From an uncultured Oscillospiraceae bacterium (GTDB lineage: Bacteria > Bacillota > Clostridia > Oscillospirales > Acutalibacteraceae), in NCBI GenBank assembly GCA_958354085.1, contig CATWUX010000121.1:1-7056 (forward strand): DNA of 7,056 bases, in the 5' to 3' direction. Both the position numbers and the translations under genes were made by a program. Positions 1 through 4,496 of this stretch are shown here, piece after piece (position 1 is the first letter of the stretch; each line of letters begins with the position of its first letter). The notes under the pieces were generated by a model. The model searched no databases. It saw nothing but the letters and a program-made list of their open reading frames with translations, and had not been told where the DNA came from.

Positions 1-963
<963 letters not shown>

Positions 964-983
964 TGTTATGCCCTTCTCTCTCC

Positions 984-1000
984 GCGGCGCGTCCCGCCGC
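984..1000 (-). other. Small GC hairpin just upstream of the aspS ribosome binding site
   Basis: Perfect 6-bp stem GCGGCG / CGCCGC around a 5-base loop in the hisS-aspS gap. No T-run follows, so it is not terminator-like. It ends a few bases before the GAGAGAGAAGGG ribosome-binding region of aspS and may tune translation or message stability. Seen directly; the role is a guess. Confidence 0.3.
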
Positions 1001-1014
1001 CGGAATTTCAATTA

Positions 1015-1034
1015 CTGACGGCTTATTCCGTCAG
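1015..1034 (-). other. Stem-loop holding the hisS stop codon
   Basis: Perfect 7-bp stem CTGACGG / CCGTCAG with a 6-base loop that contains the TAA stop of hisS. On the transcribed strand it is followed by TAATTGAAATT, which is AT-rich but has no real T-run. It is therefore at most a weak terminator or a processing/stability element between hisS and aspS. Confidence 0.35.
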
Positions 1035-2342
1035 GCTGCCAAACAAATCCGCCATACTGGCCAGCTGACGGTCGAGTGACTTGTTGTAGAGTGTCGTGTA
1101 CAGGCTCTCATCCAACGCAATTTCACTGGATTCGCCGGTCTCCATATCCTTCAGCTGCGCCGTACCGCTTTCCAGCTCATTGTCGCCCACGACCACCGTA
1201 TACCGCGCGCCGATCTTGTCGGCATATTTCATCTGCGCCTTCAGACCGCGTCCGACGGTATCCATCTCCGCCGCCACGCCGCCTTCACGCAGCCGCGTCA
1301 CGATGCCGAAGCAGGTATTCGCCGCCTTTGTGCCCATCGGCGCAAAATACACCTCGCAGCGCGGCGGCTCCGGGAAAGTACATTCCTTTGCCTGCATAAT
1401 GAGCAGCAGCCGTTCCAAGCCGATGGCAAAGCCCAGCGACGGCACATGCGGCCCGCCCAGCTCTTCGATCAAGCCGTCATACCGGCCGCCGCCGCAGACA
1501 ACCGCCTGCGCGCCCAGCGCGTCGGACACGAATTCAAATACCGTGCGCGTGTAATAATCCAGCCCGCGCACGATCGTCGGGTTGATTTCATAGGCGATCT
1601 CCGCTGCGTCCAGACATGCCTTCACGCCCTCAAAGTGCTCGCGGCAATCGTCGCACAAATAATCCAGCATCACCGGCGCTCCGGCCGCAATTGCCGCACA
1701 AATCGGCGATTTACAGTCCAAAATCCGCATGGGATTGCGTTCCAACCGTCCGCGGCAGGTTTCGCACAGCTCGTCCTGACGGGCGGCAAAATAGGCTTTC
1801 AGCGCCTCATGATAGCGCGCACGGCAGGTCGGGCAGCCGATCGAGTTGATGTGCAATTGCACACCGGTCACGCCCAATGTCTCCATCACGGTACGCGCCA
1901 GCGCGATCACCTCCGCGTCCGCCTGCGGTGCGGCCGCGCCAAAGCATTCCGCGCCGAACTGATGGAATTCCCGCAGCCGTCCCGCCTGCGGCTTTTCGTA
2001 CCGGTAGCAAGAGGTCAGATACGCGATTTTCAGCGGCAGCGCTTCATTGTTCAGCCCATGCTCCAGCAAACAGCGCGCCGCGCCGGCGGTTCCTTCCGGA
2101 CGCAGCGTGATCGAGCGGCCGCCCTTGTCGTCAAAGGTGTACATTTCTTTTTGCACCACATCGGTCATCTCGCCGACCGAACGGTGAAACAGCTCGGTAT
2201 GCTCGAACACCGGCGTGCGCATCTCACGGTAACCGTAATCGCGCGCGATACCAAGCGCCGTCTGTTCAATGTGCTGCCATTTGTGGCTGTCCGCCGGCAG
2301 CACATCCTGTGTTCCGCGAATCGCTTTTGTAATGAGTGCCAT
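1023..2342 (-). CDS. hisS: Histidyl-tRNA synthetase
   Basis: Class II synthetase that charges tRNA(His) with histidine; 439 residues, slightly longer than the roughly 425 common in Firmicutes. Seen in order: N-terminal IRGTQDVLP (8-16), motif 1 region (YREMRTPVFEHTELF, 38-52), the LRPEGTA substrate loop (80-86), motif 2 (CYRYEKPQAGRLREFHQFG, 112-130), the HisRS-specific histidine-binding signatures RGLDYYTRTVFEF (259-271) and CGGGRYDG (283-290), motif 3 (PSLGFAIGLERL, 301-312), then the C-terminal anticodon-binding domain (about 328-412) and a helical-looking tail of about 27 residues. The segment between motif 2 and the HisA signature carries four close cysteine pairs (C170/C173, C193/C196, C210/C215, C230/C233). 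The ATG start is preceded by CAGGGGGT at 9-base spacing. It lies downstream of a stem-loop terminator and an unusual structured leader, and leads into aspS after 59 bases. Confidence 0.98.
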   Translation of the reverse strand: MALITKAIRGTQDVLPADSHKWQHIEQTALGIARDYGYREMRTPVFEHTELFHRSVGEMTDVVQKEMYTFDDKGGRSITLRPEGTAGAARCLLEHGLNNEALPLKIAYLTSCYRYEKPQAGRLREFHQFGAECFGAAAPQADAEVIALARTVMETLGVTGVQLHINSIGCPTCRARYHEALKAYFAARQDELCETCRGRLERNPMRILDCKSPICAAIAAGAPVMLDYLCDDCREHFEGVKACLDAAEIAYEINPTIVRGLDYYTRTVFEFVSDALGAQAVVCGGGRYDGLIEELGGPHVPSLGFAIGLERLLLIMQAKECTFPEPPRCEVYFAPMGTKAANTCFGIVTRLREGGVAAEMDTVGRGLKAQMKYADKIGARYTVVVGDNELESGTAQLKDMETGESSEIALDESLYTTLYNKSLDRQLASMADLFGSLTE

Positions 2343-2350
2343 GTTGTTTA

Positions 2351-2440
2351 CCCCCTGATATTTATACTATTCTCTCACGAAAAGCTGATATTTTCACAGG
2401 AGAATAGTATGACAGCTTTCCGCGTTATTTTTGCGAAAAG
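2351..2440 (-). promoter_or_regulatory. Structured hisS leader with mutually exclusive stems (possible translational switch)
   Basis: On the transcribed strand three stems can form. Stem C: 2440-2433 (CTTTTCGC) with 2423-2416 (GCGGAAAG), 8 bp with one G-U. Stem A: 2424-2413 (CGCGGAAAGCTG) with 2387-2376 (CAGCTTTTCGTG), 12 bp with two G-U. Stem B: 2410-2400 (ATACTATTCTC) with 2374-2364 (GAGAATAGTAT), 11 perfect pairs, plus an inner 5-bp TTTTC/GAAAA-type stem (2395-2391 with 2383-2379). A and C share an arm, and A and B interleave, so the likely choices are C+B or A alone. CTCCTG (2402-2397) overlaps the left arm of B and can pair with the Shine-Dalgarno CAGGGG (2357-2352), so B would free the ribosome site and A could mask it. 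The pairings are seen; the switch is inference. No T-box consensus is present. Confidence 0.4.
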
Positions 2441-2455
2441 GCCGTATTGAGAAAC

Positions 2456-2488
2456 GAGAACGCCAAAACTCAAGATTTTGGCGTTCTC
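2456..2488 (-). terminator. Probable intrinsic terminator after the lipoprotein gene
   Basis: Perfect 13-bp inverted repeat (GAGAACGCCAAAA / TTTTGGCGTTCTC) with a 7-base loop, 24 bases past the lipoprotein stop codon. On the minus strand the stem is followed by GTTTCTC, a short T-rich tail; on the plus strand a TTTTT run sits at 2496-2500, but no plus-strand gene needs it. The position and very strong stem make it the best candidate for the end of the minD-mgsA-lipoprotein transcript, separating it from hisS-aspS. Confidence 0.7.
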
Positions 2489-2512
2489 CGAATACTTTTT
2501 CCTTGTCGCCGC

Positions 2513-3022
2513 CTATACGCAGCTATCCGACATTGCACGACAAACCAGCGGCGCTTTCTCATTTTGTACCGCGTCGCCATCGTAAAGCAGCACCCAGATA
2601 TCCCCTATAAACCCGTCCGGAACACGCCAGTTGAACGCCGCCTCGGTATCCGCGGCTGAAAGCATGACCGAACCGACGCAGCGCGGCGGCGCCGCAGCCT
2701 CTTCGTCCTCCGGCTTCACCCAAAAATCCGCGCGTGTCGCCGCACCCGTGAACTCCGCACAAATACGGCACAATGGTGGCAACAGAACGCAACCATCCCG
2801 CTCCGACAACGGATTTGCTTCTTCATCCAGCAGCCTTAACGCCGTAACGACCGCTTTTTCGCTGACAACAGTTGTTGTAGGCGAGAAAGAAGTCATCGAC
2901 GTCACGGTTGTCCCGCAGGACGCCGGCGAAGACGATGGAGCCGGCTGCCGTATTCCGCAGCCGCCGAGCAACAGACAGAAGCCGATCAATCCTGCGCCTG
3001 CGCGCCGCTGTATTTTTCGCAT
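2513..3022 (-). CDS. Small secreted lipoprotein of unknown function
   Basis: Not recognised as a named family. 169 residues. It starts with a classic lipoprotein signal: basic MRKIQRR, a hydrophobic stretch at about 8-20, and the lipobox LGGC with Cys22 as the lipid-bearing residue, so it should be anchored on the outer face of the membrane. A Pro/Ser/Thr-rich linker follows (about 26-52), then a compact domain of about 115 residues with alternating beta-like segments (FTGAATRADFWVKP, 91-104; AAFNWRVPDGFIGDIWVLLYDGD, roughly 118-150). This pattern recalls the Ig-like or carbohydrate-type beta-sandwich modules seen in clostridial surface proteins, but that is a resemblance only. Seven cysteines follow Cys22 (36, 78, 85, 88, 115, 161, 168), which is many for such a small exported protein. 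The start at 3022 is chosen because it yields the signal peptide and lies 16 bases after mgsA, with GGATAAG upstream. Probably co-transcribed with minD and mgsA. Confidence 0.82.
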   Translation of the reverse strand: MRKIQRRAGAGLIGFCLLLGGCGIRQPAPSSSPASCGTTVTSMTSFSPTTTVVSEKAVVTALRLLDEEANPLSERDGCVLLPPLCRICAEFTGAATRADFWVKPEDEEAAAPPRCVGSVMLSAADTEAAFNWRVPDGFIGDIWVLLYDGDAVQNEKAPLVCRAMSDSCV

Positions 3023-3038
3023 CGGCTTATCCGGCTGT

Positions 3039-3449
3039 TCAGGCACGAACGCCGGGATTGACAATGCTGCGCCAGTCAAGATCGCCGCGCTCCAGACCGT
3101 GTATGAGCACCTCCGCCGTCGCAATATTGGTAGCCACGGGGATGTTGCGCATATCGCACAGGCGGAACATATCGTTTTCATTCGGCTCGTGAGCCTTCAC
3201 TGTCATCGGGTCGCGGAAAAACAACAGCAGGTCGATTTCATCGCACGCGATACGCGCGGAAATCTGCTGATCGCCGCCCTGAGAGCCGCTCATATACCGG
3301 GTAATGCTCAAGCCGGTCGCTTCGGCAACCATTTTGCCGGTCGTTCCGGTCGCACACAAATTGTGACGGCTGAGAATGCCGCAATACGCGATGCAGAACT
3401 GCACCATCAGCTCCTTTTTGGCGTCATGAGCAATCAAGGCAATATTCAT
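3039..3449 (-). CDS. mgsA: Methylglyoxal synthase
   Basis: Converts dihydroxyacetone phosphate to methylglyoxal and phosphate in the cytoplasm, a bypass of lower glycolysis used under phosphate limitation or carbon excess. 136 residues, a normal length. Seen: N-terminal MNIALIAHD with His8, the phosphate-binding ATGTTG (33-38), SGSQGGDQQ with Asp60 (54-62), LLLFFRDP with Asp80 (74-81), AHEPN with His87 (86-90), and NIPVATNIATAEVLIHGLERGDLDW near the C terminus. His8, Asp60, Asp80 and His87 match E. coli His19, Asp71, Asp91 and His98, but the position of E. coli Asp101 is Asn90 here (codon at 3182-3180). The ATG at 3449 is preferred over a GTG at 3458 because AAGGAG (3463-3458) stands 8 bases before it and overlaps the GTG. 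It follows minD by 54 bases and precedes the lipoprotein by 16. Confidence 0.96.
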   Translation of the reverse strand: MNIALIAHDAKKELMVQFCIAYCGILSRHNLCATGTTGKMVAEATGLSITRYMSGSQGGDQQISARIACDEIDLLLFFRDPMTVKAHEPNENDMFRLCDMRNIPVATNIATAEVLIHGLERGDLDWRSIVNPGVRA

Positions 3450-3457
3450 ATCGTCCA

Positions 3458-3463
3458 CTCCTT
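3458..3463 (-). promoter_or_regulatory. Ribosome binding site that decides the mgsA start
   Basis: AAGGAG on the minus strand, 8 bases before the ATG at 3449. An in-frame GTG at 3458 lies inside this site and so cannot use it; the protein therefore starts MNIALIAHD. Confidence 0.8.
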
Positions 3464-3503
3464 ATTCTTATGGAACAGCGGAAAAGCCGCGATTCCTGAA
3501 AAT

Positions 3504-4241
3504 CTACATTTTTTCCAATCGTGCCAGCGGAACCTCCTGCCCCAGATACCGGCGCGCCATATTGTCAAAACAGACTGCCGCATTGCAGTCAGACGGCAGC
3601 GGACGGGCGTTGGCGTTGGCAACGGCGACCGCTTCATCCTCCGGTAAAATCCCGAGCAGCTGTATCCCCGCCGTATCAATGATCTCGTCCACATCCGGCA
3701 TTTGGCCGCGCATGATTGGCAGCGCGCGCAAACGGTTGATAACCAGCCGCGCCGGCAGCTGCGCATCCCGCAGCAAACGGCTGACGATCTGGGCATCCCG
3801 CGCACAGACCATATCCGGCGTAGTCACCACGATCGCGCGATCTGCACCCGCGATGGCGGCTTTGAAGCCGCTGCCGACGCCCGCCGGGCAATCGATCAGC
3901 ACCGTATCATAATGCCGGGCAAAACCGCGGCAGAGCCGCCGCATATCTTCCGGCGTACACAGGCGCTCCAAGCTGACCGGAGCCGGAATCACGAAAACGC
4001 CCGCACAGATTGGGGACGGATACACCGCACGGATCGGCTCGCAGTTGCCGAGAAATACATCGGCCATATCCTGTACTGCTCCGCTGATGCCCAGCATCAA
4101 ATCCAAGCTGCGCAAGCCGGCATCCGCATCCACAAGCAGCACCTTTTGTCCCTGCTTCGCCAGCGCACAGCCAAGTCCGGCTGTCACTGTCGATTTTCCG
4201 GCGCCGCCCTTTCCGGATGTTACGACTGTTAATGATCCCAT
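3504..4241 (-). CDS. minD: MinD-type septum-site-determining ATPase, short C terminus
   Basis: Membrane-cycling ParA/MinD-family ATPase that positions the division inhibitor MinC. 245 residues; family members are usually about 260-270. Seen: deviant Walker A SGKGGAGKST (9-18) with signature Lys11 and Lys16, switch I VDADAGLRSLDLMLG (37-51) with Asp38 and Asp40, Walker B TVLIDCPAG (113-121) with Asp117, the ADRAIVVTTPD block (133-143), and the late VPL segment (237-239). The ATG is preceded by GGAGGG at 5-base spacing. The gene has its own promoter upstream and leads into mgsA after 54 bases. Odd: translation stops at TAG right after LEKM, where Firmicute MinD proteins usually carry an amphipathic membrane-targeting helix. 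The same frame would continue IFRNRGFSAVP before a TAA at 3470-3468. No minC or minE is adjacent. A MinD-like protein with another role cannot be excluded. Confidence 0.9.
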   Translation of the reverse strand: MGSLTVVTSGKGGAGKSTVTAGLGCALAKQGQKVLLVDADAGLRSLDLMLGISGAVQDMADVFLGNCEPIRAVYPSPICAGVFVIPAPVSLERLCTPEDMRRLCRGFARHYDTVLIDCPAGVGSGFKAAIAGADRAIVVTTPDMVCARDAQIVSRLLRDAQLPARLVINRLRALPIMRGQMPDVDEIIDTAGIQLLGILPEDEAVAVANANARPLPSDCNAAVCFDNMARRYLGQEVPLARLEKM

Positions 4242-4254
4242 GGAAGCCCTCCGC

Positions 4255-4278
4255 GTCGCCTAAACCCCCGGTTTCGAC
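4255..4278 (-). other. Stem-loop in the minD leader
   Basis: GTCG-AAACC, a 3-base GGG loop, then GGTTT-AGG-CGAC: nine pairs with a 3-base bulge. It ends three bases before the Shine-Dalgarno GGAGGG (4252-4247) of minD, so it lies in the 5' untranslated part of the message predicted from the promoter at 4343-4315. It may affect translation or stability; no known riboswitch is recognised. Confidence 0.35.
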
Positions 4279-4296
4279 AAAATTCTATCTCTCGGC

Positions 4297-4322
4297 ACAC
4301 TATACCTCTGATACAGTATACC
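4297..4322 (-). repeat. Near-identical tandem GGTATA repeats over the minD promoter
   Basis: GGTATACTGT (4322-4313) and GGTATAGTGT (4306-4297) match at 9 of 10 positions and are spaced 16 bases start to start. The first contains the -10 box and the second covers the predicted first transcribed bases. They could be operator half-sites or a second weak -10 (TATAGT at 4304-4299). Confidence 0.35.
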
Positions 4323-4343
4323 ATAAAATTCCGGGTAAGTAAA
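4315..4343 (-). promoter_or_regulatory. Sigma-A-type promoter for minD-mgsA-lipoprotein
   Basis: On the minus strand: -35 TTTACT (4343-4338), 17-base spacer, extended -10 TGG-TATACT (4320-4315 for the hexamer), with an AT-rich stretch including TTTAATTTTTT upstream. Predicted start of transcription is near 4308, giving a leader of about 67 bases before the minD ATG. This is the clearest promoter in the window. It indicates that the minD operon is expressed separately from mreD-PBP2. Confidence 0.7.
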
Positions 4344-4432
4344 CTGTTTTTCCATCGGACAAGACACAGAAAAAATTAAACAAGGGCTGTGCAATTTGTC
4401 TGATTGTTTCGACGATTCAACGGCAAATATAC

Positions 4433-4490
4433 AACGGTCGGATGGGAGAAAAGGCTTTTCCTCAACATGTCCCTCACGAGCCGAACCGTT
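4433..4490 (-). terminator. Structured 3' end of the PBP2 message, possible weak terminator
   Basis: Starting 7 bases after the PBP2 stop codon, AACGGTTCGG (4490-4481) pairs with CCGACCGTT (4441-4433): nine pairs with one bulged base. The intervening loop carries a small inner hairpin (AAAA/TTTT with flanking GC pairs, 4463-4445). The tail GTATATTT is only mildly T-rich, so termination here is uncertain. Confidence 0.35.
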
Positions 4491-4496
4491 TTCTAA

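Larger units (their letters stand above)
4242..4496. other. Intergenic region between PBP2 and minD
   Basis: 255 bases without a convincing gene, clearly more AT-rich than its flanks. Reading in the transcribed direction it holds the structured PBP2 3' end (4490-4433), an AT-rich stretch with a T6 run (minus strand of 4375-4370) preceded by only weak pairing, the minD promoter (4343-4315), and a minD leader stem-loop (4278-4255). Clostridial clusters often have minC here; no MinC-like coding sequence is readable on either strand. Confidence 0.7.

Noticed and set aside
1446..2450. Long open frame on the plus strand opposite hisS
   Set aside because: It is antisense to a certain HisRS, its translation is rich in His/Arg/Gln without domain character, and it has no ribosome site; it reflects codon bias of the real gene.
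2343..2512. T-box riboswitch upstream of hisS
   Set aside because: The conserved GGTGGNACCGCG-type motif and a following antiterminator/terminator are absent, and only about 110 bases separate the upstream terminator from the start codon.
3023..3181. 53-residue upstream extension of the lipoprotein frame
   Set aside because: It overlaps mgsA, would bury the lipoprotein signal inside the protein, and the internal ATG at 3022 gives a textbook signal peptide and correct operon spacing.
3450..3458. GTG start three codons upstream of the chosen mgsA ATG
   Set aside because: It lies inside the AAGGAG ribosome site that serves the ATG at 3449.
2631..3647. 338-codon plus-strand open frame spanning the lipoprotein, mgsA and the end of minD
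   Set aside because: It crosses three well-supported minus-strand genes and shows no recognisable domain or signal.
3446..3805. Alternative minus-strand frame overlapping the 3' half of minD, considered as a frameshifted MinD C terminus
   Set aside because: The MinD frame itself continues intact through its last conserved segment, so no frameshift is needed; the alternative tail shows no clear amphipathic helix.
4260..4355. 31-codon minus-strand frame (MEKQFTYPEFYG...) ending 18 bases before minD
   Set aside because: No ribosome site before its ATG, and the minD promoter lies inside it, so the main transcript would not include its start.
4376..4468. 30-codon minus-strand frame after PBP2 (MLRKSLFSHPTVV...)
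   Set aside because: Ribosome-like GAGGG is only three bases from the ATG, the codons look random, and it overlaps the structured 3' end.
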